Below, one piece after another: positions 51,119 through 59,455 of a stretch of 64,000 nt of DNA (positions are counted from its first letter, which is position 1; each line of letters starts with the position of its first letter). The notes beneath the pieces are model-generated. The model saw only the letters and a program-made list of their open reading frames with translations. It was not told the origin of the DNA and ran no database searches. Source of the stretch: Streptomyces sp. NRRL F-4489 (lineage in GTDB: Bacteria > Actinomycetota > Actinomycetes > Streptomycetales > Streptomycetaceae); assembly GCF_001509485.1 (NCBI RefSeq), contig NZ_LLZI01000180.1, forward strand, positions 6,136-70,135. The letters are read 5' to 3'. Made by a program: the position numbers and the translations under genes.

Positions 51119-53176
51119 TCAGCCGGTGCGCAGGGCCGGGTCGCTGACGCCCGGCGCCCCGGTCTCGACATGGCCGGCGAAGCGGCGCAGGAATCCGGCG
51201 TCGGTGTCGGCGGTGACCGTCAGGTCGTACCAGCGGCGGCTCGGGCCGAGGTCGACGGCCTGGGTGAGGGTGCCGCCCGGGTCCACCCGGACCGTCTGCC
51301 GGGTGCCGGTGTAGGCGTTGGCGACGGTGAGGGTGCAGGGGGCCGTGCCGGGGTTGGTCAGGGACAGCTCGACGCGCCCGGAGGCGGCGTTGTGGCGGGC
51401 GATGACCTCGGGGGTGAGCTTCTTGCCGGGGCCCTTGAAGGTGCGCAGGAAGCCGTTGGGCCCGTGCACCGTCAGGTCGTAACTCCCCTTGGAATAGGCC
51501 GTGTTCCAGGTGTCGGAGACGGTCTTGCCGGCCTCGGTGGTGTACGTCCAGGGGCCGTCGGTGCGGTTGGGCGAGGTGACCAGGAAGCTCGCGCCGGCGC
51601 GGGTGCCGCCGCTGAAGGTGAGCGTGAAGCGGCCCCCGGCGGCGTCGGCGGTGCCGTCGGCCAGCGGGACGTACGGCAGCGGGCGGGTGGGCCGGGAGCC
51701 GGGCTCCTGCGCGGGCAGGGCGGGCGTGGCGGGCGGCTTGGGGACGTAGCTGGTGTGCCGGTTGTGGTCCGGCGGCTGGTAGCCCTTGGTGTCCGGCAGC
51801 GCGGCCGGTTTGCTGTTCTCCAGGGAGAAGTCGAACGCCGAGGTCAGGTCGCCGCAGACGGCGCGGCGCCAGGGCGTGATGTTGGGCTCGTGGACGCCGA
51901 AGCGGCGCTCCATGAAGCGGATGATCGAGGTGTGGTCGAAGACCTCGGAGCAGACGTAGCCGCCGGTGCTCCAGGGCGAGACGACCAGCATCGGGACGCG
52001 CTGGCCCAGGCCGTAGGGCCCGGCGGCGTAGCCGGCGCTGCCGGGGTAGCGCTCCAGGGACGTGTCCGCGGTGGAGCGGCCCTGGGCGGTGGAGGCGGGC
52101 GGGAACGGCGGGACGGCGTGGTCGAAATAGCCGTCGTTCTCGTCGTAGGTGATGAACAGCGCCGTGCGGCTCCACACGTCGGGGTTGGCGGTGAGCGCGT
52201 CCAGGACCTGCGAGACGTACCAGGCGCCGTAGTTGGCGGGCCAGTTGGGGTGCTCGGAGAACGCCTCGGGGGCGGCGATCCAGGAGACCTGCGGCAGGGT
52301 GCCGGCCTTGACGTCGGCCCGGAGCCGGTCGAAGTAGCCCTCGCCGCGCTTGGCGTCGGTGCCGGTGCGGGCCTTGTCGTAGAGCGGGTCGCCGGGCTTG
52401 GCGTCGCGGTACTGGTTGAAGAAGAGCAGCGAGTTGTCGCCGTAGTTGCCGCGGTAGGCGTCGTCGATCCAGCCCCATTTGCCGGCCGCGTCCAGGCCGT
52501 CGCCGATGTCCTGATAGACCTTCCAGGAGACGCCGGCCTTCTCCAGGCGCTCGGGGTAGGTGGTCCAGCCGTAGCCGGCCTCCTCGTTGCCGACGACCGG
52601 GCCGCCGCCGGAGCCGTCGTTGCCGACCCAGCCGGAGAACATGTAGTAGCGGTTGGGGTCGGTGGAGCTCATCATCGAGCAGTGGTACGCGTCGCAGACG
52701 GTGAAGGCGTCGGCGAGCGCGTAGTGGAAGGGGATGTCCTCGCGCGTCAGGTAGGCCATGGTGCCGGTGCCCTTGGCGGGGATCCACTGGTCGTACTTGC
52801 CGTTGTTCCACGCCTGGTGGCCGCCGTGCCAGTCGTGGTTGAGGCCCGCGATGAACTGCATGCCGAGGTTCGCGGCGTCGGGGCGGTAGGGCAGGACGTC
52901 CTTGCCGCCGCCGGACTGGTACCACACCGGCTTGCCGCTGGGCAGGGTGACCGGGCGCGGGTCGCCGAAGCCGCGGACGCCCCGGAGCGTGCCGAAGTAG
53001 TGGTCGAAGGAACGGTTCTCCTGCATCAGGACGACGATGTGCTCGACGTCCTTGATGGAGCCCGCGCTGCGCCGGGCCGGGATGGCCGCGGCGCGGGCGA
53101 TGCTGTTCGACAGGGCGCTCAGGCCCGCGGTGGCGCCGGCTATCTGGAGGAAGCGCCGGCGGTTGATGTCAGCCAT
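51119..53176 (-). CDS. Phospholipase C (phosphocholine-specific type), Tat-exported
   Basis: A 685-aa secreted phosphoesterase. The Tat signal NRRRFLQIAGATAGLSALSNSIARAAA is at the N-terminus. The catalytic domain has DVEHIVVLMQENRSFDHYFGTLRG (the E-N-R-S-F-D-H-Y signature with the nucleophile region), LNHDWHGGHQAWN, and ITYDENDGYFDHAVPP (metal site). Two C-terminal DUF756-type beta domains follow (about 505-595 and 595-680, FTLTFSGGTRAGASFLV; GRVELSLTNPGTAPCTLTVAN). It cleaves phosphatidylcholine or related lipids outside the cell. ATG at 53176; GAGG lies 12 nt upstream, a loose spacing. The 173 bp upstream contains GTTCC-N4-GGAAC (53249-53262) and GAGGTG-A-CACCTC (53290-53302) as operator-like repeats. 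Confidence 0.92.
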   Translation of the reverse strand: MADINRRRFLQIAGATAGLSALSNSIARAAAIPARRSAGSIKDVEHIVVLMQENRSFDHYFGTLRGVRGFGDPRPVTLPSGKPVWYQSGGGKDVLPYRPDAANLGMQFIAGLNHDWHGGHQAWNNGKYDQWIPAKGTGTMAYLTREDIPFHYALADAFTVCDAYHCSMMSSTDPNRYYMFSGWVGNDGSGGGPVVGNEEAGYGWTTYPERLEKAGVSWKVYQDIGDGLDAAGKWGWIDDAYRGNYGDNSLLFFNQYRDAKPGDPLYDKARTGTDAKRGEGYFDRLRADVKAGTLPQVSWIAAPEAFSEHPNWPANYGAWYVSQVLDALTANPDVWSRTALFITYDENDGYFDHAVPPFPPASTAQGRSTADTSLERYPGSAGYAAGPYGLGQRVPMLVVSPWSTGGYVCSEVFDHTSIIRFMERRFGVHEPNITPWRRAVCGDLTSAFDFSLENSKPAALPDTKGYQPPDHNRHTSYVPKPPATPALPAQEPGSRPTRPLPYVPLADGTADAAGGRFTLTFSGGTRAGASFLVTSPNRTDGPWTYTTEAGKTVSDTWNTAYSKGSYDLTVHGPNGFLRTFKGPGKKLTPEVIARHNAASGRVELSLTNPGTAPCTLTVANAYTGTRQTVRVDPGGTLTQAVDLGPSRRWYDLTVTADTDAGFLRRFAGHVETGAPGVSDPALRTG

Positions 53177-53349
53177 GTGTCGTGGTGACCTCGTGGGTGA
53201 GGGGGGATGACGGGGTGTCGGTTCGTTGGACGGTGCGGTCAGCAGAGTGTTCCAAGAGGAACGAGGCCCCGGGAAGAGGGGGTGTCCCGGAGGTGACACC
53301 TCACCGTACGGGTGGCGAACTCACCGGCGGGCCCCGGGCCCCGGCAACG

Positions 53350-53401
53350 CCGGACGGCCGGCGGGCCACGGCGCTGCGACCGTGGTCCGCCGGCCGTCCG
53401 G
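53350..53401 (-). terminator. Strong terminator after the RsbW-like ATPase gene
   Basis: 22-bp stem (53350-53371 with 53380-53401) with one G-U pair and an 8-nt loop, the longest near-perfect hairpin seen in the window. It starts 17 nt after the ATPase stop codon and protects the phospholipase gene from read-through. Confidence 0.75.
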
Positions 53402-53417
53402 GCCGGGGCGGGCTGTG

Positions 53418-53939
53418 TTAGAGGGCCGGGGCGGGGCCGGCCGCGGGGACCGGGCCGTCCGCGGCGGGCGCCGGCGGCGGGCCGTCCGGCGCGGGCGCGG
53501 GCTCGGCCGCGTCCGGCACGCTGCGCGGCCGGACCGGCGGGGTGGCCGGCGCGCCGCGCGGCACCTCGACCCGGCGGGTGAACCAGATGACCTTGCCGCC
53601 GTCGGTGCCGCAGGTGCCCCAGCTGTCGCTGAGCGCGGCGATCCGGGCCAGGCCGCCGCCGGCCGCGGACTCCAGCCGGGGCAGTTCGGGGCCGTCGTCG
53701 GCGACCGAGGCGGTCAGATGGCGGCCGCTCCAGCGGAGTTCGACCACGCAGCGGGCCTCGGGGCCGATATGGCGGTGGACGTTGGTCAGGAGCTCCGCCA
53801 CTCCCTCGCACACGGGCGGGATCTGCGGTTCCAGATTCCAGTAGCGCAGATGCGCGGCGACGATCCGCCGGATCTGCGGGACGCGCTCCGCCGAGGCGTG
53901 CAGTTCGACCGTGTAGTGCCGGCCGCCGGGAAGTGTCAT
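53418..53939 (-). CDS. RsbW-like ATP-binding protein
   Basis: A 173-aa GHKL ATPase. Seen: RHYTVELHASAERVPQIRRIVAAHLRYWNLEPQIPPVCEGVAELLTNVHRHIG (N box with E and N), ASVADDGPELP (G1-like D-x-G) and GGGLARIAALSDSWGT (G2). The C-terminal 50 residues are Pro/Ala-rich. Such proteins act as anti-sigma or protein kinases in partner switching. ATG at 53939 has GAGGAG 8 nt upstream. It ends in TAA, which is rare in this genome. It has no sigma-factor neighbour. It is a second member of the family in this window, only distantly like the one at 19.8 kb. Confidence 0.85.
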   Translation of the reverse strand: MTLPGGRHYTVELHASAERVPQIRRIVAAHLRYWNLEPQIPPVCEGVAELLTNVHRHIGPEARCVVELRWSGRHLTASVADDGPELPRLESAAGGGLARIAALSDSWGTCGTDGGKVIWFTRRVEVPRGAPATPPVRPRSVPDAAEPAPAPDGPPPAPAADGPVPAAGPAPAL

Positions 53940-53976
53940 GTCGTGGCTCCTCACCGCGAGGCTCACGTCCTTCACC

Positions 53977-53991
53977 TCGTTGGACCAACGA
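53977..53991. promoter_or_regulatory. Palindrome upstream of the RsbW-like gene
   Basis: Perfect 7-bp arms around one base, TCGTTGGACCAACGA, 38 bp before the ATG. The sequence CCAACGAACC that overlaps it (53985-53994) occurs again in the phospholipase upstream region (53220-53229, opposite orientation). Confidence 0.35.
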
Positions 53992-54129
53992 ACCCCGAAC
54001 ACGAAGAGTGAGCTTCCGTCACGTATGGGTTGACTGTCATGCTCACCCGGGCGTACCGGCGCCGCAACAGGGTTGGGCCGTCGGAGTTGCGTGCGGGGCA
54101 CCGGGCCGCGCCGGGACGCGCCCCGCCGA

Positions 54130-54156
54130 GGCGCCGGGACCCGCCCGCCCGGCGCC
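54130..54156 (-). terminator. Terminator of the aldehyde oxidoreductase operon
   Basis: Perfect 9-bp stem GGCGCCGGG/CCCGGCGCC with a 9-nt loop, 15 nt after the stop of the Mo-subunit gene. Confidence 0.6.
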
Positions 54157-54170
54157 GGACCGCGCGGGTG

Positions 54171-56297
54171 TCAGCCCCCGGTCCCGCCCAGCGCGGACAG
54201 CACCTTGTCCGGCGTCAGCGGCAGGTCGCGGAAGCGGTGGCCGGTGGCGTGCCACAGGGCGTTGCCGATCGCCGCGGCGGTGCCGACGATGCCGATCTCG
54301 CCGATGCCCTTGCTGCCCATGGGGTTGAGGTGGGTGTCCTCCTCGTCGAGCCAGTACGCCTCGACGACCGGGGCGTCGGCGTTGACCGGGACGTGGTACG
54401 AGGCCAGGTCGCGGGCGGTGAAGTCGCCGAACGCCGGGTCCAGCGAGCTGCCCTCGGTCAGCGCCATACCCAGGCCCATGATCAGGCCGCCGGTGAACTG
54501 GGAGCGGGCGGTGCGGGAGTTGAGGATGTGGCCGGCCGCGTACTGGCCCAGCAGGCGGCGGACCCGGACCTCGCCGGTGCGGGTGTCGGCCTGGACCTCG
54601 GCGAAGACCGCGCCGAAGGCGTGCCGGGAGTACGGGGAGGACTCGGCGTTCTCGGCGTGGGTGTCCTCGGTGACCGCGATGCCCTCGGCCGGCAGCGGGC
54701 CCTGGTGGTCGCGCAGCCGGTCCTTCAGGGCGGTGCACGCCTTGTGGACGGCCCAGCCCCAGGACGCGGTGCCGGTGGAGCCGCCGGCGAGCCCGGCGGG
54801 CGGCAGATCGCTGCTGCCGATCTCGATCGCGATCCGGTCCTCGGGGACGCCGAGCGCGGCGGCGGCGATCTGGACGAGGACGGTACGGGCGCCGGTGCCG
54901 ATGTCGGTGGCGTTGATCCGGACGCGGTAGCCGCCGTCCGGGGCGGCGTGCGCCTCGGCCTCGGAGCCACTGGCCGAGGCGGGGTAGGTGGACGAGGCCA
55001 CACCGGTGCCCAGCAGCAGATCGCCGCGGCGGCGCAGCCCCGGGCGCGGGTCGCGGGGCAGCCAGCCGAAGCGGGCGGCGCCCCGGCGCAGGCAGTCCGC
55101 GAGGTGGCGGCTGCTGAAGGGGCGGCCGTTGTCCGGGTCGGTGGCGGTGTCGTTGCGCAGGCGCAGCTCGACGGGGTCGGCGCCCAGGGCGGCGGCGAGT
55201 TCGTCCAGGGCGGATTCGAGCGCGTACATGCCGGGGCATTCGCCGGGGGCGCGCATCCAGGACGGGGTGGGGACGTCGAGGGCGGCGACGCGGTGCACAC
55301 AGCGGCTGTTCGGCGAGGTGTACATCATCCGGGCCGGGATGGCGGCCTGTTCGACGAACTCGGTGAGCGTGGAGGTGTGCGAGAGGCTTTCGTGGCCGAG
55401 GGCGGTGATCACGCCATCGGGCCCGGTGCCGATGCGGACGCGCTGGATGGTGGGGCTGCGGTGGCCGACGACGGCCGGCAGGTGGCGGCGCGGGACGGCG
55501 AGGGTGACCGGGCGGCCGGTGTGGCGGGCGGCCAGCGCGGCGAGCACCACGTGCGGGCGCGGGGTGCCCTTGGAGCCGAAGCCGCCGCCGACGTGCTCGG
55601 AGACCACGGTGACCTGGTCGGTGCCGAGCTTGAACAGCGCGGCCAGCTCCTCGCACACCTTGGTCGCGCCCTGGCTGGAGTCGTGGACGGTGAGGTGCCC
55701 GTCGTCCCACTGGGCGGTCGCGGCGTGCGGCTCCATGGGGTGGTTGTGCAGCGACGGCATGGTGTACGTGACATCGACGGTGGTCTCGGCGGCGGCGAAC
55801 GCGGCGTCGAAATCGCCCCGTTCGCGGGCGCCGGGCCCGCCGTAGACCTCGTCCGGGACGTACAGGCCGGGGTGGTCGGCGGTGAGCAGGACGTCGTGGC
55901 CGTCGGTGGCGTACTCGACGTGCACCGCGTCGGCGGCGTCCCGGGCGGCCTCCAGGGTCTCGGCGACGGCGAGCGCGACGTACCAGCCGCGGTGCGGGAC
56001 GCGGTCCTCCTGGAGGACGGCGAGGGTGGGGTCGTCGGTGGGGGCCAGGCGGGGCGCGTTCTCGTGGGTGAGGACGGCGAGGGCGCCGGGTACGGCGAGC
56101 GCGTCGCGGGTGTCCACGGACGTGATCCGGCCGCGGGCGACGGTGGCCGCGACGGGCCAGGCGTGGACCCGGCCGGGCGGGGCGTGGTCGGCGGCGTAGC
56201 GGGCGGTGCCGGTGACCTTCGCGCGGCCCTCGCGGCGCACCAGCGGCTCGCCCAGGGGCTGCGGCGGCGGGCCCGCCGGGAACGGTTCGTGGCTCAT
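54171..56297 (-). CDS. Aldehyde oxidoreductase-type molybdopterin subunit (PaoC-like)
   Basis: A 708-aa Mo-binding subunit of the xanthine dehydrogenase superfamily. Seen: EGRAKVTGTARYAAD at the N-terminus, PSLHNHPMEPHAATAQWD, the cofactor segment EHVGGGFGSKGTPRPHVVLAALAARHTGRPV, MRAPGECPGMYALESALDELA, and the catalytic glutamate in NPMGSKGIGEIGIVGTAAAIGNA near the C-terminus. The shorter length and MEPHAATA and APGE motifs fit PaoC/YagR-type aldehyde oxidases rather than the purine enzyme at 8.4 kb. It is separated from the FAD gene by 80 bp, which hold a four-copy 16-bp tandem repeat. ATG at 56297 has AAGGA 8 nt upstream, inside the last repeat. Confidence 0.9.
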   Translation of the reverse strand: MSHEPFPAGPPPQPLGEPLVRREGRAKVTGTARYAADHAPPGRVHAWPVAATVARGRITSVDTRDALAVPGALAVLTHENAPRLAPTDDPTLAVLQEDRVPHRGWYVALAVAETLEAARDAADAVHVEYATDGHDVLLTADHPGLYVPDEVYGGPGARERGDFDAAFAAAETTVDVTYTMPSLHNHPMEPHAATAQWDDGHLTVHDSSQGATKVCEELAALFKLGTDQVTVVSEHVGGGFGSKGTPRPHVVLAALAARHTGRPVTLAVPRRHLPAVVGHRSPTIQRVRIGTGPDGVITALGHESLSHTSTLTEFVEQAAIPARMMYTSPNSRCVHRVAALDVPTPSWMRAPGECPGMYALESALDELAAALGADPVELRLRNDTATDPDNGRPFSSRHLADCLRRGAARFGWLPRDPRPGLRRRGDLLLGTGVASSTYPASASGSEAEAHAAPDGGYRVRINATDIGTGARTVLVQIAAAALGVPEDRIAIEIGSSDLPPAGLAGGSTGTASWGWAVHKACTALKDRLRDHQGPLPAEGIAVTEDTHAENAESSPYSRHAFGAVFAEVQADTRTGEVRVRRLLGQYAAGHILNSRTARSQFTGGLIMGLGMALTEGSSLDPAFGDFTARDLASYHVPVNADAPVVEAYWLDEEDTHLNPMGSKGIGEIGIVGTAAAIGNALWHATGHRFRDLPLTPDKVLSALGGTGG

Positions 56298-56307
56298 GGC
56301 ACGCGTC

Positions 56308-56371
56308 CTTGGGTCTGAAGGGCCTTGGGTCGAAGGGGCCTGGGGGCAAAGGGGCCTGGGGTCGGAAGCGG
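56308..56371. repeat. Four tandem 16-bp repeats in the oxidoreductase operon
   Basis: Units at 56308-56323, 56324-56339, 56340-56355 and 56356-56371, with plus-strand copies CTTGGGTCTGAAGGGC, CTTGGGTCGAAGGGGC, CTGGGGGCAAAGGGGC and CTGGGGTCGGAAGCGG. They fill nearly the whole transcribed gap between the FAD and Mo-subunit genes. The copies diverge, so the array is not brand new. 16 is not a multiple of 3, and no reading frame is maintained. Confidence 0.8.
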
Positions 56372-56377
56372 GCGGGG

Positions 56378-57364
56378 TCAGCCGCGGGCGGCGAGGTCGG
56401 CGAGGACGCCGACGGCCAGGGCGCGGGCGAGCGGCACCTTGAAGCCGTTGTCGCGCAGCGGCCGGGCGGCGGCCAGCTCGGCGTCGGCGGCGCGGGCGAA
56501 GGTGTCCTTGGTGGCGGGCGCGCCGCGCAGCACGTCCTCGGCGGCGCGGGCCCGCCAGGGGCGGTGGGCCAGCCCGCCGAAGGCGAGCGCGGCGTGCTCG
56601 ACGGTGCCGTCGCGGACACCGAGCACCGCGGCCACCGAGGCCAGCGCGAAGGCGTACGAGGCGCGGTCGCGGGCCTTGCGGTAGCGGGAGCGGGTGCCGG
56701 GGACGGGCGGCGGCAGGTCGACGGCGGTGAGCAGTTCGCCGAGCCGCAGCTCGGTGTCGCGTTCGGGGGTGTCGCCGGGCAGGCGGTGGAAGTCGGCGGC
56801 GGGGACGGTGCGTTCTCCTTCGGGGCCGCGCAGGTGGACGGTGGCGTCCAGGGCGGCGAGGGCGACGGCGAAGTCGGAGGGCTGGGTGGCGACGCAGTGG
56901 TCGGAGTGGCCGAGGACGGCCAGTTCGCGGTGGTGGCCCTCGATGGCCGGGCAGCCGGTGCCGGGGTCGCGTTTGTTGCAGGGTTTGGAGGTGTCCTGGA
57001 AGTAGGTGCAGCGGGTGCGCTGGAGGAGGTTGCCGCCGGTGGTGGCGGCGTTGCGCAGCTGCCCGGAGGCGCCGGCCAGCAGGGCCTGGGAGAGCACCGG
57101 GTAGCGGTCGCGGACGGCGGGGGCGGCGGCCAGGTCGGCGTTGCGGACCAGGGCGCCGACGCGCAGTCCGCCGCCGGGCAGTTCCTCGATGCGGTCCAGC
57201 GGGAGCCGGCCGATGTCGATCAGGGTGCGGGGGGTCTCGGCGCCCTGCTTCATCAGGTCGACGAGGTTGGTGCCGCCGGCCAGGAAGCGCGCGCCGGGCT
57301 GCCCGGCGGCGGCCCGGACGGCCTCCTCGACGCTGCCGGCCCGCAGATAGGCGAACGGCTTCAT
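56378..57364 (-). CDS. Aldehyde oxidoreductase FAD subunit with extra Fe-S cluster (PaoB-like)
   Basis: A 328-aa FAD-binding subunit. Seen: ARFLAGGTNLVDLMKQG (FAD loop, about 25-41) and QLRNAATTGGNLLQRTRC, followed by an insert with cysteines 119, 129, 138 and 157 (CTYFQDTSKPCNKRDPGTGC and DHC). The same insert binds a 4Fe-4S cluster in PaoB of E. coli and in 4-hydroxybenzoyl-CoA reductase. The C-terminal domain has DFAVALAALDATVHL and SYAFALASVAAVLGV. ATG at 57364 overlaps the 2Fe-2S gene stop by 4 bp (ATGA). The four cysteines set it apart from the purine-operon FAD subunit, which lacks them. Confidence 0.92.
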   Translation of the reverse strand: MKPFAYLRAGSVEEAVRAAAGQPGARFLAGGTNLVDLMKQGAETPRTLIDIGRLPLDRIEELPGGGLRVGALVRNADLAAAPAVRDRYPVLSQALLAGASGQLRNAATTGGNLLQRTRCTYFQDTSKPCNKRDPGTGCPAIEGHHRELAVLGHSDHCVATQPSDFAVALAALDATVHLRGPEGERTVPAADFHRLPGDTPERDTELRLGELLTAVDLPPPVPGTRSRYRKARDRASYAFALASVAAVLGVRDGTVEHAALAFGGLAHRPWRARAAEDVLRGAPATKDTFARAADAELAAARPLRDNGFKVPLARALAVGVLADLAARG

Positions 57365-57957
57365 GGCCCGGCCACCTCCGTCCCGGCGGCGGCGTCGGCG
57401 ACCGCCTCGGTGATCCTCGGGTAGGCGCCGCAGCGGCAGATGTTGCCGCTCATCCGCTCGCGGATCTCCTCGGGGGTGAGGGGGACCGGCGCCCCGGACC
57501 GGGAGGTCTCCCCGGTGACGTACGAGGGGAAGCCGGCCGCCGCCTCGGCCAGCACGCCGGCCGCCGAGCAGATCTGGCCGGGGGTGCAGAAGCCGCACTG
57601 GAAGGCGTCGCGCTCCAGGAACGCCTCCTGGAGCGGATGCAGCCGCTCGCCGTCGGCCAGGCCCTCGATGGTGGTGACCGCGCGGCCGTCGTGCGCCACC
57701 GCGAGCAGCAGGCAGCTGTTCTCCCGCCGCCCGTCGACCAGGACGGTGCAGGCGCCGCACTGGCCGTGGTCGCAGCCCTTCTTGGCGCCGGTCAGCCCCA
57801 GGTGCTCGCGCAGCGCGTCCAGGAGGGTGGTGCGGTGGTCCAGGACGAGGGTGTGGCGGGTGCCGTTGACGGTGAGGACCAGCTCGGAGCGGCGCCCGTC
57901 GACGGGGCGGGGGGCTTCCGGGCCGTCCGGCCTGTCCGGTCCGCCGTCGGGAGGCAT
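57361..57957 (-). CDS. Aldehyde oxidoreductase 2Fe-2S subunit (PaoA-like)
   Basis: A 198-aa subunit with two 2Fe-2S clusters: the N-terminal CDHGQCGACTVLVDGRRENSC and the C-terminal CGFCTPGQICSA with CRCGAYPRI. An insert SYVTGETSRSGAPVPLTPEEIRERM lies between the two C-terminal cysteine pairs, as in PaoA-type proteins. No Tat signal is present, so the enzyme is probably cytoplasmic, unlike E. coli PaoA. ATG at 57957 shares its A with the stop of the upstream gene (TGATG), and its own stop overlaps the FAD-subunit start, so all are translationally coupled. Confidence 0.9.
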   Translation of the reverse strand: MPPDGGPDRPDGPEAPRPVDGRRSELVLTVNGTRHTLVLDHRTTLLDALREHLGLTGAKKGCDHGQCGACTVLVDGRRENSCLLLAVAHDGRAVTTIEGLADGERLHPLQEAFLERDAFQCGFCTPGQICSAAGVLAEAAAGFPSYVTGETSRSGAPVPLTPEEIRERMSGNICRCGAYPRITEAVADAAAGTEVAGP

Positions 57958-58367
57958 CAGGCGTCCTCCGGGACGGGGCGGCGCAGGGTCTCCAGCCGCA
58001 GTTCGACCTCTTTCTCCTGGTCGCCGGCGGCCATGCCGAGGATCTGCACCGCGAACGCCGGCTTCAGGCCCTCGCAGAGCTGGTCGACGGCGCGGTAGCC
58101 GCCCTGGAGGGTGGCGATGACCGGCGAGGTCAGCCGCTGGGGCTCCGGTGCGGTGCCGCGCTCGCTGACGTCGACGGTGGTGGTCCACACCGTCGTGCCC
58201 GGCCCGGCCGTTTCCTTCGGTACGTCGTCCGCGGCGCGGTCGGAGCGGAAGGCGGTGCGCAGGGCGCTGAAGACGGCGTGGGCGTCCTGCCCCGTGCAGC
58301 CCTCGACCTCCACCACGACTTCGGCCGATACGTGTTCCGCGTGTGACGCCTGGTGCGCGCTGTTCAC
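57957..58367 (-). CDS. Hypothetical protein leading the aldehyde oxidoreductase operon
   Basis: A 136-aa protein I do not recognise. It reads as an alternating a/b fold: EVVVEVEGCTGQDAHAVFSALRTAFRSD, TVWTTTVDVSER, SPVIATLQGGYRAVDQLCEGLKPAFAVQILGMAAGDQEKEVELRLETL. This resembles a small soluble domain with a beta-alpha-beta pattern. No cofactor or DNA-binding motif. GTG at 58367 has GGAAGGG 8 nt upstream. It is coupled to the 2Fe-2S gene by a one-base overlap, so it is probably made at the same level as the enzyme. A role in assembly, binding or regulation is possible but unproven. Confidence 0.75.
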   Translation of the reverse strand: MNSAHQASHAEHVSAEVVVEVEGCTGQDAHAVFSALRTAFRSDRAADDVPKETAGPGTTVWTTTVDVSERGTAPEPQRLTSPVIATLQGGYRAVDQLCEGLKPAFAVQILGMAAGDQEKEVELRLETLRRPVPEDA

Positions 58368-58627
58368 TGTGGGCCCTTCCTGTGGTTGCCGGACGCTTCC
58401 AGGCTCACTCCGCGGCCCGGGGTGTGCGACCGGAGGCTCGAACGAGTGGTTTGAACGGGCGGATCCGCGTGCCGCGGCCACCCGGAGTTACGTTGTGTAG
58501 CCGGGACGCGCGCTGCGTAGTCGCAAGCGGCTCCGCGGCCGTCCCGCGTCGCTGTTCCGCCGTCCTCCGTTCCCTCCTCTGCGTCGTCCGTCCGTCTCCG
58601 CCATCCGCGTACCCACCGGGAGCACCG

Positions 58628-59455
58628 TTGACCAGTCCGCTCGTCGACCAGCACACCACCGGCTACAGCCTCCGCCACGCGCTCTCCATGGCGCGCGCCG
58701 CCGCCCTCGCGTACGAGGACGAGCCGGCCGTCGAGGCCGCCGCCGGGGAGTGGGGGTTCGCCCGGGTGCGCCACCACCGCACCGCGTTCCAGCCACCGTT
58801 CCCGCTCCGGGACACCCAGGCGTACACCCTCGGCGGGGAGCGCATGATCATCACGGCGTTCCGCGGCACCGAGCCCGCCGAGCTGCGCGACTGGCTCTCC
58901 GACGCCACCACCCCGCCCTGGCCCGGTCCCGGCGGCCGGGGCTACGTCCACCACGGCTTCGCGCAGGCGCTGGAGGCGGTCTGGCCGCGGGTGCTGGCCA
59001 CCGTCGCGGAATTCCGGGACAACGGCCAGGCGGTCTTCTTCACCGGCCACAGCCTCGGCGGCGCGCTGGCGATGCTGGCCGGCGCCCGGCTGCACTTCGA
59101 GGACCCCCGGCTGACCCCCGACGGCGTCTACACCTTCGGCCAGCCGCGCACCTGCGACCCGGGCCTGGCGCGGGAGTTCAACACGGCCTTCGCCGGCCGC
59201 ATGTACCGCTTCGTGAACAACAACGACATCGTGCCGCAGCTGCCGCCGGAGCCGGTCTTCCGCCATGTCTCCGCACTGCGCTACATCGACTCCCGGGGCG
59301 CGGTGCACAACACCATGCCGCTGCTCGGCGGCCTTTTCGACCGCGGCCGGGGCCTGACCGCCGATCTGCTGGCCCCCGCCGCGGACGGCGTCCGGGACCA
59401 CTTCATCGGCGCCTACGTCACCGCGCTGGAGAACGCGGCGGCCGGTCAGGACTGA
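58628..59455 (+). CDS. Class 3 lipase-type alpha/beta hydrolase
   Basis: A 275-aa hydrolase of the lipase 3 family. Seen: ALSMARAAALAYED, MIITAFRGTEPAELRDWLSDA (oxyanion region), VHHGFAQALEAVWP, the nucleophile elbow FTGHSLGGALAMLAGARL, the acid region YRFVNNNDIVPQLPP (D) and a following H. No signal peptide is evident, so it may be intracellular. Start TTG at 58628 has GGGAG 5 nt upstream; no ATG or GTG with a site is available. Its last 10 bp overlap the convergent cysteine hydrolase. Substrate unknown. Confidence 0.87.
   Translation: MTSPLVDQHTTGYSLRHALSMARAAALAYEDEPAVEAAAGEWGFARVRHHRTAFQPPFPLRDTQAYTLGGERMIITAFRGTEPAELRDWLSDATTPPWPGPGGRGYVHHGFAQALEAVWPRVLATVAEFRDNGQAVFFTGHSLGGALAMLAGARLHFEDPRLTPDGVYTFGQPRTCDPGLAREFNTAFAGRMYRFVNNNDIVPQLPPEPVFRHVSALRYIDSRGAVHNTMPLLGGLFDRGRGLTADLLAPAADGVRDHFIGAYVTALENAAAGQD

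Noticed and set aside
53200..53349. PHO box before phospholipase C
   Set aside because: Only one GTTCGCC-like unit is seen; the direct repeats of 11 bp needed for PhoP binding are absent.
56308..56371. CRISPR array
   Set aside because: The units are contiguous 16-bp copies without spacers, and no cas genes are near.
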